Origin: Tenacibaculum adriaticum
GTDB taxonomy: Bacteria > Bacteroidota > Bacteroidia > Flavobacteriales > Flavobacteriaceae
Direction of reading: 5' to 3'
Assembly (NCBI RefSeq): GCF_008124875.1
Contig: NZ_VNIA01000009.1
Location: 1 to 36,292 of the forward strand
DNA length: 36,292 nt
Part shown: positions 17,585 through 25,373 of the stretch, in pieces
Position numbering within the stretch: position 1 is the first letter of the stretch
Layout: the number at the start of each line of letters is the position of its first letter
The notes under the pieces: model-generated
The model's input: the letters and a program-made list of their open reading frames with translations, nothing else
Database searches by the model: none
Told to the model about the DNA's origin: nothing
Program-made: the position numbers and the translations under genes

Positions 17585-19160
17585 TGGTAAAATGTAATTT
17601 TACAGATGGATATTTACTTTGTGTCATTTGAATAGTGAAAGCAGAATCGGCTAAAAATACTAACTTGCCTTGTTTATCTTTTGCTAAATAACGTTGCTTT
17701 ACGCGTTTGAATTCTTTAAATTCCTCATTTTTAGAATCTTCTGGTTGTACCCAGCAAGCTTTATGAACTGAAATATTTTCATAGGTACATTTTGCACCAT
17801 ATTCATGTTCTAAACGATATTGAATTACTTCGTATTGAAGTGCACCAACAGTTCCGATAATTTTTCTACCATTCATGTCCATTGTAAATAACTGAGCAAC
17901 ACCTTCATCCATCAATTGATCCAATCCTTTATATAATTGTTTTGCTTTTAATGGGTCTGCATTGTTTACATAACGGAAATGCTCTGGAGAGAAACTAGGT
18001 ATTCCTTTAAAGTTTAAAATTTCTCCTTCTGTTAGTGTATCACCAATTTTAAAGTTCCCTGTATCGTGTAAACCAACAATATCTCCTGGATATGATTCAT
18101 CTATGATTTCTTTTTTTTCTGCAAAAAAGGCATTCGGACTCGAGAATTTTACTTTTTTACCGTTACGAACGTGTAAATAAGGGGCGTTTCTCTTAAAAGT
18201 TCCTGAAACAATTTTCACGAAAGCTAAACGATCTCGATGTTTAGGATCCATATTTGCGTGAATCTTAAATACAAAACCTGTTAGTTTTTCTTCTTTAGAA
18301 TCTACCAAACGCTCTTCAGCTTTTTTGGGTTGTGGTTGTGGTGCAATTTCAATAAAGGCATCTAACAATTCTTTAACACCAAAATTATTTAAAGCAGAAC
18401 CAAAGAATACAGGTTGTAATTTACCTTCTAAATATTCTTGTTGATTGAATTCTGGATAGACTTCATACACTAATTCTAGCTCTTCACGTAAAGTATTAGC
18501 TGCTGATTCTCCTACAATTTTATCTAATTCAGGATTTGCTACATCATCAAATTGCACTCCTTTTGAAATTGTTGTTTTATGATCACCAGAAAATAAATTG
18601 ATTTTCTTTTCCCAAATATTATAGATTCCTTTAAAATCGTAACCCATTCCAATAGGAAAACTCATAGGAGTTACACGTAAACCTAATTTTTGCTCAACTT
18701 CATCTAATAAATCAAAGGCATCTTTTCCCTCACGGTCTAATTTATTAATGAAAACCAACATAGGGATGTTACGCATTCTACAAACTTCAACTAATTTTTC
18801 TGTTTGCGGTTCAACCCCTTTAGCGACGTCAATCACAACAATAACACTATCTACAGCAGTTAAGGTTCTAAAAGTATCTTCTGCGAAATCTTTATGTCCA
18901 GGAGTATCAAGAATATTAATTTTCTTATTTTTATAGATGAAAGCCAATACAGAAGTCGCAACAGAAATACCACGTTGACGCTCGATTTCCATAAAATCGG
19001 ACGTAGCTCCTTTTTTAATTTTGTTACTTTTTACAGCACCTGCTTCTTGAATAGCTCCACCAAAAAGTAATAATTTTTCAGTTAAAGTCGTTTTACCAGC
19101 ATCCGGATGCGATATAATCCCGAATGTTCTTCTTCTTTGTATTTCCTTTAAAAAACTCAT
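17571..19160 (-). CDS. prfC: Peptide chain release factor 3
   Basis: This 529-residue translational GTPase shows all G motifs near the N-terminus: SHPDAGKTTLTEKLLLFGG (G1), the switch region RQRGIS, DTPGHKDF (G3) and NKLDREGKD (G4). The length and the C-terminal RF3 region (YEVIQYRLEHEYGAKCTYEN) distinguish it from EF-G. RF3 removes RF1/RF2 from the ribosome after termination, with a role in quality control. It is first in a three-gene operon; a TTG-N20-TACCTTTG promoter lies at 19179-19209. Confidence 0.97.
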   Translation of the reverse strand: MSFLKEIQRRRTFGIISHPDAGKTTLTEKLLLFGGAIQEAGAVKSNKIKKGATSDFMEIERQRGISVATSVLAFIYKNKKINILDTPGHKDFAEDTFRTLTAVDSVIVVIDVAKGVEPQTEKLVEVCRMRNIPMLVFINKLDREGKDAFDLLDEVEQKLGLRVTPMSFPIGMGYDFKGIYNIWEKKINLFSGDHKTTISKGVQFDDVANPELDKIVGESAANTLREELELVYEVYPEFNQQEYLEGKLQPVFFGSALNNFGVKELLDAFIEIAPQPQPKKAEERLVDSKEEKLTGFVFKIHANMDPKHRDRLAFVKIVSGTFKRNAPYLHVRNGKKVKFSSPNAFFAEKKEIIDESYPGDIVGLHDTGNFKIGDTLTEGEILNFKGIPSFSPEHFRYVNNADPLKAKQLYKGLDQLMDEGVAQLFTMDMNGRKIIGTVGALQYEVIQYRLEHEYGAKCTYENISVHKACWVQPEDSKNEEFKEFKRVKQRYLAKDKQGKLVFLADSAFTIQMTQSKYPSVKLHFTSEFE

Positions 19161-19178
19161 CTATAAATTTTGAACGTG

Positions 19179-19209
19179 CAAAGGTACGTTTTAAATAGAA
19201 AAAGAGCAA
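19179..19209 (-). promoter_or_regulatory. Promoter of prfC operon
   Basis: On the minus strand TTTG (TTG at 19207-19209) is followed after 20 bases by TACCTTTG (19179-19186), an exact TAnnTTTG box, 18 bp above the prfC ATG. The upstream element lies inside the 3' arm of the preceding gene's terminator. Confidence 0.75.
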
Positions 19210-19237
19210 AATAGGAAGTGGGCTATTTTGCTCTTTT
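19200..19237 (-). terminator. Terminator of cyclophilin lipoprotein gene
   Basis: A 15-bp perfect stem (19200-19214 / 19223-19237) with an 8-base loop and a T run on the minus strand. It overlaps the prfC promoter. Confidence 0.85.
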
Positions 19238-19270
19238 AAAATTAATTAAATAGTTTATAAAACTAGTCTT

Positions 19271-19966
19271 TTATTCGAGAACTTCTATGGTCATTAGTAT
19301 ATCATCTAAAGGCCATTCATCGGGAGTTGTTTCTACTTTTGCTATTTTATGTATAGTAGAAAATCCTGAGAGAACTTCTCCAAAAACAGTATAATCACCA
19401 TCTAAGTGATGTGCACCATATTTGTTTTGAACAATATAAAAATCGAAAGGACTGGATAATTTATCAGGATTGTCTTCAAATTGTTTGGCGGCAGCTAAAG
19501 CACCATATTTGTGTTTTCTATTTTTTTTGATTTCAGGCTTTAATAAATAATTTTTATATTTATTTCTCATATTAGCTGTTGTTTTGCTGTCAGAGTCTCC
19601 TCCTTGAATAGCCATGTTTTTAGCAATTCTATAAAAGACAGTTGTATTAAAATAACCAATTTTTGTTAAGAAGATAAAACTAGCTCTGTGTAATGGAGTA
19701 TCGTTAAATAAACGAAGTTTAATATTTCCTAGCTCAGTTTTAATAAGAACTATAGTTTCTTTATTTTGTTTACCGTATTCAGTTAAAAAAACATTTGTAT
19801 TTTGTCTGTTTAAGCTATCCCAAGCTTTTATAATTTGTTTTTCTTCTTTGGCAACAATGTTTTTAGGAGGGTTAATAGTTTTTTTTTGGGGTAATCTCTT
19901 TTCTTCTTTACAGTGGTAAAGTGTTGTTATGATTAAAAAAAGTAGTAGAAATTTATGAGTTTTCAT
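19271..19966 (-). CDS. Cyclophilin-type peptidyl-prolyl isomerase, probable lipoprotein
   Basis: The 231-residue protein has an N-terminal hydrophobic segment ending TTLYHC (Cys19), followed by KEEKRLPQKK. The Cys and the charged sequence after it fit a lipoprotein, although His before the Cys is unusual. The cyclophilin fold covers about 70-230: IKLRLFNDTPLHRASF, TTVFYRIAKNMAIQGGD, GALAAAKQ and FDFYIVQ...LDGDYTVFGEV. The usual GSQFFI is changed to PFDFYIV, so activity may be altered. It would assist folding in the periplasm. It is a single gene between a divergent idi and its own terminator. Confidence 0.87.
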   Translation of the reverse strand: MKTHKFLLLFLIITTLYHCKEEKRLPQKKTINPPKNIVAKEEKQIIKAWDSLNRQNTNVFLTEYGKQNKETIVLIKTELGNIKLRLFNDTPLHRASFIFLTKIGYFNTTVFYRIAKNMAIQGGDSDSKTTANMRNKYKNYLLKPEIKKNRKHKYGALAAAKQFEDNPDKLSSPFDFYIVQNKYGAHHLDGDYTVFGEVLSGFSTIHKIAKVETTPDEWPLDDILMTIEVLE

Positions 19967-20065
19967 AAAAAGGAAATTGTTTTTAAAGACTGCTAATATA
20001 GATTATTGTTATACTTTATATCGTATAGTTTTATAAAAGATCGTTTTTTTGATAGGTGATTTTAG

Positions 20066-20073
20066 TACATTTG
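20066..20073 (+). promoter_or_regulatory. TAnnTTTG -7 box before idi
   Basis: TACATTTG is an exact match to the Bacteroidota -7 consensus and ends only 4 bp before the idi ATG at 20078; a T7-G run lies 14 bp upstream. If used, the mRNA would be nearly leaderless. Confidence 0.5.
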
Positions 20074-20077
20074 TTTT

Positions 20078-20617
20078 ATGATCGAAGAACAAGTAATTTT
20101 AGTAGATGAGCAAGATAACCAAATCGGATTAATGCCTAAAATGGAGGCTCATGAAAAAGCTTTACTGCATAGAGCGTTTTCCGTTTTTATTTTTAATGAC
20201 AAAAATGAGTTAATGTTACAACAGCGAGCAGCTAGTAAATATCATTCACCTTTATTGTGGACAAATACTTGTTGTTCGCATCAAAGAGAGGGAGAATCGA
20301 ATATAGAGGCAGGTAAACGTCGCTTACAAGAAGAAATGGGGTTTAGTTGCGAGTTAGAAGAAGTTTTTTCGTTTATCTACAAAGCACCTTTTAATAATGG
20401 TCTAACAGAGCATGAATTTGATCATGTAATGATAGGAAGTTTCAATGATAACCCTAACATACATAAAGAGGAAGTTGAAGCTTATAAATGGATGACATTA
20501 GAAGAAGTGAAGAACGATATTGAAAAGCAACCAGAAATATACACCGCTTGGTTTAAAATTATATTTAAAAAGTCGTACGATAAAATAGCTAACTTTAAGT
20601 TTAATAAAAATGCCTAG
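20078..20617 (+). CDS. idi: Isopentenyl-diphosphate delta-isomerase, type 1
   Basis: The 179-residue Nudix-fold enzyme interconverts isopentenyl and dimethylallyl diphosphate in isoprenoid synthesis. Visible features are the H25/H31 N-terminal metal region (EAHEKALLHRAFSVFIF), catalytic Cys in TNTCCSHQ (C66), a Nudix-like EAGKRRLQEEMGF helix, and the acid-rich NNGLTEHEFDHVMIG with the expected Glu. Size is typical. Its end overlaps the next gene by 8 bp, so idi, the pterin synthase gene and manA form one plus-strand unit. Confidence 0.95.
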   Translation: MIEEQVILVDEQDNQIGLMPKMEAHEKALLHRAFSVFIFNDKNELMLQQRAASKYHSPLLWTNTCCSHQREGESNIEAGKRRLQEEMGFSCELEEVFSFIYKAPFNNGLTEHEFDHVMIGSFNDNPNIHKEEVEAYKWMTLEEVKNDIEKQPEIYTAWFKIIFKKSYDKIANFKFNKNA

Positions 20618-21023
20618 AGTTACTGTACATAGAAAAGCACATTTTAATGCTGCGCATCGATTATATCGAAAAGATTGGTCGGATAAGAAAAATTTTGAAG
20701 TATTTAATAAATGTAGTTATCCAAATTATCATGGTCATAATTACGAACTGATTGTTTCTTTGACTGGAGAAATTGATCAAGAAACAGGTTATGTTTATGA
20801 TTTAGGAATGTTAAAAGAATTAATTCGAGTTGAAATAGAGGAAGCGTTTGATCATAAAAATTTAAACGTAGATGTTGAAGACTTCAAGGAAATGAATCCA
20901 TCAGCCGAAAATATTTCTGTAGTAATCTATAATAAATTAAGAAAGCATATTCCATCTAATTTAGATATGGAAATAACGTTATATGAAACACCACGTAATT
21001 TTGTAAGTTATTCAGGTAAATAA
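20610..21023 (+). CDS. 6-pyruvoyl-tetrahydropterin synthase family protein (PTPS / QueD superfamily)
   Basis: The 137-residue protein carries Zn ligands H16 (AHFNAAHRLY) and H41/H43 (YHGHNYEL) and catalytic C35. The spacing Cys-x5-HGH, the FNAAHRLY start, GEID.ETG.V and DHKNLN.DV...NPSAEN match the eukaryotic-type 6-pyruvoyl-tetrahydropterin synthase more closely than E. coli QueD, which has Cys-x3-HGH. PTPS converts dihydroneopterin triphosphate on the way to tetrahydrobiopterin; QueD makes 6-carboxytetrahydropterin for queuosine. Automatic annotation would call this QueD. No other pterin or queuosine gene lies in the window, so I leave the symbol empty. Confidence 0.87.
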   Translation: MPRVTVHRKAHFNAAHRLYRKDWSDKKNFEVFNKCSYPNYHGHNYELIVSLTGEIDQETGYVYDLGMLKELIRVEIEEAFDHKNLNVDVEDFKEMNPSAENISVVIYNKLRKHIPSNLDMEITLYETPRNFVSYSGK

Positions 21024-22004
21024 ATGAAAAAAATCGATCAGTTTTTAAAGTTTGAACCCATCTTAAAAGATAAGATTTGGGGAGGAGAAAAGTTAATGAG
21101 TTTACTCAATAAAAATTCTGATAGAAAAGATATTGGAGAAAGTTGGGAAATTTCAGATGTAGAAGGAGATACTTCAATTGTAAAGAATGGAGATTTACAA
21201 GGAAATAATTTAAAAGACCTTATTAAAACTTATAAATCTGATTTAGTAGGTAAGAAGGTTTATAAACACTTTGGGGATAAATTTCCACTACTTATAAAGT
21301 TTATAGATGCTAAAGAAGCATTAAGTATTCAATTACATCCACAAGATGAGCTAGCTAAAAAACGCCATAATTCTTTTGGAAAAACAGAAATGTGGTATGT
21401 AATGCAGGCTGATAAAAAGGCAAATTTAATTGTTGGCTTTAAAAAGGATACAAATCAAGAAGAATATTTACATCATTTAGAAAATAAATCACTTACCGAA
21501 ATTTTAAATATCGATGAAGTAGCAAAAGGCGATGTTTATTTTATTCCAACAGGAAGGGTTCATGCAATAGGTGCAGGAGTTTTGTTGGCAGAAATCCAAC
21601 AAACTTCAGATATTACGTATCGAATTTATGATTGGGATCGTCAAGATTCTGAGGGTAATTACCGTGATTTACATACAGAAGAAGCTATAGGTGCCATAGA
21701 TTATACAGCACAAAAATCTTATATAACAGATTACGAAAAGAAAGAGAATCAATCATCAACAATAGTTTCTTGTCCCTATTTTACAACGAATATTTTACCA
21801 ATTTCAAAAACAGTTTCTGTAAATCATAAAGACAAAGACTGTTTCGTAATTTATATGTGTGTAGTAGGTGAAGTAGAATTCACTTATCAAAATGAGAAAG
21901 AAAAGATTAAAATGGGAGAAACTTTATTAGTACCAGCGAGTATCAAAGAGTTTAAAGTCAATCCGATAAAAACTTCAGAATTACTAGAAGTATATATAAG
22001 ATAA
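21024..22004 (+). CDS. manA: Mannose-6-phosphate isomerase, class I
   Basis: The 326-residue cupin enzyme interconverts mannose 6-phosphate and fructose 6-phosphate. Zn-binding motifs are visible: SIQLHPQD, KTEMWYVM and the GRVHAIGAG region, followed by LLAEIQQTSDITYRIYDWDR. The N-terminus (FEPILKDKIWGGEKL) is typical of the short class I form found in Bacillus and Bacteroidota. Its ATG directly follows the preceding stop, so it is in the idi operon. The product feeds GDP-mannose and surface polysaccharides. A terminator overlaps its stop. Confidence 0.94.
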   Translation: MKKIDQFLKFEPILKDKIWGGEKLMSLLNKNSDRKDIGESWEISDVEGDTSIVKNGDLQGNNLKDLIKTYKSDLVGKKVYKHFGDKFPLLIKFIDAKEALSIQLHPQDELAKKRHNSFGKTEMWYVMQADKKANLIVGFKKDTNQEEYLHHLENKSLTEILNIDEVAKGDVYFIPTGRVHAIGAGVLLAEIQQTSDITYRIYDWDRQDSEGNYRDLHTEEAIGAIDYTAQKSYITDYEKKENQSSTIVSCPYFTTNILPISKTVSVNHKDKDCFVIYMCVVGEVEFTYQNEKEKIKMGETLLVPASIKEFKVNPIKTSELLEVYIR

Positions 22005-22037
22005 AAAGCTCAAGTTTTACACTTGAGCTTTTTAAAC
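22003..22037 (+). terminator. Terminator of idi-manA operon
   Basis: A 13-bp perfect stem (22003-22015 / 22021-22033) with a 5-base loop, starting within the manA stop codon. Confidence 0.88.
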
Positions 22038-22181
22038 AAACAAACCAAATTAACTTACTAAAGAAGTTATCTCAAACATAACAACTTTAAAATCAGCGAC
22101 AAAACCAATTTAGTATTTATAGCGTTAAAGTTTTGCGTAATTCATAGTTTTTAAACGCTATTTTCAGAATATATAAATATG

Positions 22182-22189
22182 TATCTTTG
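22182..22189 (+). promoter_or_regulatory. TAnnTTTG -7 box before kdsB
   Basis: TATCTTTG is an exact match to the Bacteroidota -7 box, 20 bp before the kdsB ATG, after a terminator-ended operon. I see no clear upstream TTG at the usual distance. Confidence 0.6.
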
Positions 22190-22209
22190 AATAACAAAAT
22201 AACTAAAAT

Positions 22210-22944
22210 ATGAAGATAATAGCTATGATACCAGCACGTTATAGCGCAACTCGTTTTCCTGGTAAGCTCATGAAAGATTTAGGAGGAAAATCTGTAATAG
22301 TTAGAACTTACGAAAGTGCAGTAAAAACGAAGTTGTTTGATGAGGTGTATGTGGTTACAGACTCAGATATTATTTTTTCTGAAATAATTTCTGCAGGCGG
22401 TAAAGCTATTATGAGTAAAAAAGAACACGATTGTGGTTCTGATAGAATAGCAGAAGCGGTTGAAAATTTAGACGTTGATATCGTTGTGAATGTACAAGGA
22501 GATGAGCCTTTTATAGATACTGTTTCGCTAACTAAATTAATTGAAGCTTTTGAAAAAGATTCTTTAAAGGAAATTGATTTAGCATCGTTAAAAGTTCAAA
22601 TTACCGATAAAGTTGATATTGAGAATCCGAATAATGTGAAGGTAATTACAGATCAAAATAATTTTGCTATTTATTTTTCTAGAAGTGTAATTCCTTTTCA
22701 GCGTGACCATGATGTTGATGTGAAATATTTTAAACACAAAGGAGTTTATGCATTTCGTAAAAAAGCATTAATCGACTTTTACCATACACCAATGACTCCG
22801 TTAGAAGCAGTTGAAAAAATAGAAGCTATCCGTTATTTAGAAGTAGGTAAAAAAATAAAAATGATAGAAACTTCTGTGGAATCTATCGGTATCGATACTC
22901 CAGAAGATTATAAAAAAGCTTTAAAGTTTATTAAAAATGTATAA
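22210..22944 (+). CDS. kdsB: 3-deoxy-manno-octulosonate cytidylyltransferase
   Basis: The 244-residue nucleotidyltransferase activates Kdo as CMP-Kdo for lipopolysaccharide core synthesis. It opens with [19 protein letters not shown], the CTP-binding signature, and has [10 protein letters not shown] (metal-binding Asp), [18 protein letters not shown] and the IDTPEDY end. Length is typical. It starts a three-gene unit: it overlaps the HAD gene by 8 bp, and that gene overlaps the next by one base. Confidence 0.96.
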   Translation: MKIIAMIPARYSATRFPGKLMKDLGGKSVIVRTYESAVKTKLFDEVYVVTDSDIIFSEIISAGGKAIMSKKEHDCGSDRIAEAVENLDVDIVVNVQGDEPFIDTVSLTKLIEAFEKDSLKEIDLASLKVQITDKVDIENPNNVKVITDQNNFAIYFSRSVIPFQRDHDVDVKYFKHKGVYAFRKKALIDFYHTPMTPLEAVEKIEAIRYLEVGKKIKMIETSVESIGIDTPEDYKKALKFIKNV

Positions 22945-23629
22945 GAATATAAAAGTAATTGCTTTTGATGCCGATGATACTCTTTGGGTAAACGAAACGT
23001 ATTTTAGAGATGCAGAAAATGAGTTTGCTAAACTTTTGTCTAGTTATGAAACAGCTAACAAAATAGATCAAGAGCTTTTTAAAACAGAGATAGAGAACTT
23101 AACCTATTATGGTTACGGAGTAAAAGGATTTATGTTGTCTATGATTGAAAGTGCTTTGGAGTTGTCTAATTATCAAATTAACCCTAAAAAACTTGAGCAA
23201 ATTTTAAATATTGGTAAAGCGATGATAGATAAACCAATTGAATTGCTAGATGGAGTAGAAGAAGTTTTAGAGGGACTTCAAGGGAAATACAAAATAATTG
23301 TAGCAACCAAAGGAGATTTGTTAGATCAAGAACGCAAGTTAGAAAAATCAGGAATACTAAAGTACGTTCACCATGTTGAGGTGATGAGCGAAAAGAAAGT
23401 TGCTGATTATAAAAAATTAATAAAGCATTTAGATATAAATCCAGATCAATTATTAATGATAGGTAATTCTTTAAAATCTGATGTGTTGCCGTTATTAGAA
23501 TTAGGTGCTTCTGCTATACATGTTCCTTTCCATACAACTTGGGCTCATGAAAAAGTTACAAAAGAACAAGAAGATGCAGCTGAATACAAAACAATATCAA
23601 ATATTAAAGAAGTTTTAGAGGTTTTATAA
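22937..23629 (+). CDS. HAD-superfamily hydrolase
   Basis: The 230-residue protein has HAD motif [12 protein letters not shown] (nucleophile and acid Asp), motif II VATKGD, a motif III Lys in the VADYKK area, and motif [13 protein letters not shown] helical cap lies between about 20 and 95, of the C1 type seen in YjjG-like nucleotidases and phosphoglycolate phosphatases. The substrate cannot be told from sequence. It lies between kdsB and a CAT-like gene with overlaps on both sides. KdsC acts one step before KdsB but is shorter and capless, so this is not KdsC. Confidence 0.87.
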   Translation: MYKNIKVIAFDADDTLWVNETYFRDAENEFAKLLSSYETANKIDQELFKTEIENLTYYGYGVKGFMLSMIESALELSNYQINPKKLEQILNIGKAMIDKPIELLDGVEEVLEGLQGKYKIIVATKGDLLDQERKLEKSGILKYVHHVEVMSEKKVADYKKLIKHLDINPDQLLMIGNSLKSDVLPLLELGASAIHVPFHTTWAHEKVTKEQEDAAEYKTISNIKEVLEVL

Positions 23630-24258
23630 TGAAATCATATTTAGATATTGAAAATTGGAACAGAAAAGAGTTGTTTAATCATTTTAGAACGCTTGCAGAT
23701 CAAAATTTTGGAATTGTTGTCTCTGTTGATGTTACAAAAACGCATGAACTTTCTAAAATATCAAATACTTCTTTTTTTATAAGGTATTTGCATGCATGTA
23801 TAAAGGCAATTAATTCTGTAGAAAATTTAAAGTATAGGATTGAAGATGATAAAGTAGCTATTTATGATGTAGTTCACGCATCCGCAACGATAGCAAGAAA
23901 AGATACTACTTTTGGGTTTTCTTTTATAGAATTTTCAGAAGATTTTGATGTTTTTAATGCAAATTTTCAATCAGAAAAAGAAAGAATATTAAGTTCAACA
24001 AATTTATTTCCGCCTAAATACTCATTAGGATGTATTCATTGTTCTGCAATTCCTTGGTTAAATTTTACAGGACATAAAGAACCTTTTTCAGGAAATAGTG
24101 ATGATAGTGTTCCGCAGTTAGCATTTGGTAAAGTTGTAGAAGAACATGGTAAAAAGACAATGTCTGTAGCAATAACAGTAAATCATTCGTTGGTTGATGG
24201 ATATCATGTAGGACAGTTTTTTGATAAATTTCAGTACGAATTAAATAAATTCAACTAA
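23629..24258 (+). CDS. Chloramphenicol O-acetyltransferase family protein (CatA-like)
   Basis: The 209-residue protein is close to the size of trimeric type A CAT and shows the catalytic pattern VNHSLVDGYHVGQFFDKF, where the first His corresponds to catalytic His195 of CATIII and the DG pair is kept. It also has SAIPWLNFTGHK near 140-155, similar to the family SxxPWxxFT strand. CAT transfers acetyl from acetyl-CoA to chloramphenicol. The usual HH before the loop is NH here. It starts on the last base of the HAD gene stop (TAATG) and has host-like composition, so it looks like a resident chromosomal gene; its native acceptor may differ. Confidence 0.85.
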   Translation: MKSYLDIENWNRKELFNHFRTLADQNFGIVVSVDVTKTHELSKISNTSFFIRYLHACIKAINSVENLKYRIEDDKVAIYDVVHASATIARKDTTFGFSFIEFSEDFDVFNANFQSEKERILSSTNLFPPKYSLGCIHCSAIPWLNFTGHKEPFSGNSDDSVPQLAFGKVVEEHGKKTMSVAITVNHSLVDGYHVGQFFDKFQYELNKFN

Positions 24259-24263
24259 TTTTG
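24256..24263 (+). promoter_or_regulatory. TAnnTTTG -7 box before the 88-residue gene
   Basis: TAATTTTG overlaps the stop codon of the CAT-like gene and ends 16 bp before the ATG at 24280. It is an exact match, but no well-placed upstream TTG is seen. Confidence 0.5.
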
Positions 24264-24279
24264 CATCAAAATTAAAATT

Positions 24280-24546
24280 ATGTCAAGCGTAAAAAATTTA
24301 AAGAAAGATATTAATTACACTTTAGGTGATATTATTGAAGAGTGTTACGTATGGGAATTGTTAAATCCTAAAGATGATTCTAAAAAATCTGAAGCGATTA
24401 TTGATGAAGCTATTGCAACTTTCGATGAATTATTATCTAAAGTGCATGCTAAAAATGTTGAGAACAAAAAAGCACATTTTAAATCAATTAGTGCTGAGCT
24501 AGAAAGTAAAGCAACTGCATTAGTAGAAAAAGTAAATTCTTTATAA
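24280..24546 (+). CDS. Small helical protein of unknown function
   Basis: The 88-residue product looks wholly alpha-helical, without Cys-rich, membrane or signal features. It contains DIIEECYVWELLNPKDDSKK and a Lys-rich second half ending LVEKVNSL. I believe similar short proteins recur in Flavobacteriia but cannot name a family. It has its own -7 box at 24256 and its own terminator, hence is probably monocistronic and possibly well expressed. Confidence 0.75.
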   Translation: MSSVKNLKKDINYTLGDIIEECYVWELLNPKDDSKKSEAIIDEAIATFDELLSKVHAKNVENKKAHFKSISAELESKATALVEKVNSL

Positions 24547-24571
24547 TTTACTTATTTTAAAACAATTAGAG

Positions 24572-24603
24572 ACGATTTCTTAACGAAGTCGTTTTTTTTT
24601 GTC
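24572..24603 (+). terminator. Rho-independent terminator
   Basis: An 8-bp stem with one G-U pair (24572-24579 / 24585-24592), 5-base loop and about nine T, just after the 88-residue gene. Confidence 0.82.
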
Positions 24604-24629
24604 ATAAATTTAACATACAACTTAATGTT

Positions 24630-24637
24630 TATTTTTG
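24630..24637 (+). promoter_or_regulatory. TAnnTTTG -7 box before the 65-residue gene
   Basis: TATTTTTG matches the consensus; the T-run ending in TTG at 24599-24601 is 28 bp upstream, somewhat far. The leader would be about 45 bases. Confidence 0.45.
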
Positions 24638-24688
24638 TAATTTACATTCGCAAACAAATACTAATTAATCCCCAAAAAAAAGAATAAT

Positions 24689-24886
24689 ATGGCAAGAGCT
24701 ATGTTTGAGTACACCAAAACTGTACTCAAAAAAGTAAGTTTTAATGTAGAGTTGTTCTGTAAAGAATTAGCAAAAGCATTAGATAGATTACTACCTTACG
24801 AAATAGAAGAACTAACCATTTGGTTAAAAGAATTTACTGCTAATAAACCTGAACTTTATGTTTGTATGGCATTAGTAAAAAACTAA
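24689..24886 (+). CDS. Small protein of unknown function
   Basis: The 65-residue product starts at the ATG of MARAMFEYTKTVLKKVSFNV and reads as two amphipathic helices with LAKALDRLLPYEIEELTIWL in the middle and a CMALVKN end. It has no signal peptide or known motif. Its own -7 box upstream and a strong bidirectional hairpin directly after the stop support expression as a single gene. I cannot name a family. Confidence 0.75.
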   Translation: MARAMFEYTKTVLKKVSFNVELFCKELAKALDRLLPYEIEELTIWLKEFTANKPELYVCMALVKN

Positions 24887-24888
24887 AT

Positions 24889-24917
24889 AAAAAAGGAAGC
24901 TTTAAGCTTCCTTTTTT
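24889..24917. terminator. Bidirectional terminator between convergent genes
   Basis: A 12-bp stem (24889-24900 / 24906-24917) with A and T runs on both sides serves the plus-strand gene ending at 24886 and the minus-strand gene, whose stop codon (24916-24918) lies inside it. Confidence 0.85.
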
Positions 24918-25371
24918 ATTTTCTAAAACCTCTTTTTTCTCGAAGCCTGCTCATTAATTTTTTATTAAATTCATGTTCAGAAATTTCTAATAAGAGAATT
25001 TTTTTAGGAGATAAAAATTTGAATAAATTTTCTTGAAAAGCTATTCTGTTTTCATGTTGTGCTTCTTGTAAATTGTATATTTTTTTAATGATGTTTTTAG
25101 CTTCATCATTGCTTAAATTATCAATACCATCAGATTCTTTAATCTTATTTTTTACTTCTTTCTTTTCTAAAAGAAAAAGCTCTTTTCTTTTTTTATCATA
25201 GTTATTATATAAGGGCCAAAATTTTTCAGCCTCTTTAGAAGTTAAATTTAATCGTTCTGTTAAATAAGCGACTTTATAAGCACGTATTTTTTCTCTTCCT
25301 TTTCCTAACTGTGCATTTGCAGTTATACTAAAAAGAGTTAAGGTTAATAATATGAGTATTGTTTTTTTCAT
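24916..25371 (-). CDS. Secreted Spy/CpxP-like protein of ECF module 1
   Basis: The 151-residue protein has a signal peptide ending NANAQ (about 1-20) and an all-helical, Lys/Glu-rich mature part with an LTSKEAEKFWPLYNNY-type motif. This motif marks the small periplasmic proteins that Bacteroidota pipelines name sensor of ECF-type sigma factor; they resemble Spy/CpxP chaperones. It is last in a three-gene unit (sigma factor, membrane protein, this), 2 bp after the membrane protein gene. I infer a periplasmic sensing or buffering role. Its stop lies within a terminator hairpin. Confidence 0.82.
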   Translation of the reverse strand: MKKTILILLTLTLFSITANAQLGKGREKIRAYKVAYLTERLNLTSKEAEKFWPLYNNYDKKRKELFLLEKKEVKNKIKESDGIDNLSNDEAKNIIKKIYNLQEAQHENRIAFQENLFKFLSPKKILLLEISEHEFNKKLMSRLREKRGFRK

Positions 25372-25373
25372 TA

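Noticed and set aside
22937..23629. HAD gene as KdsC next to kdsB
   Set aside because: KdsC proteins are shorter and lack the helical cap seen here; context alone is not enough.
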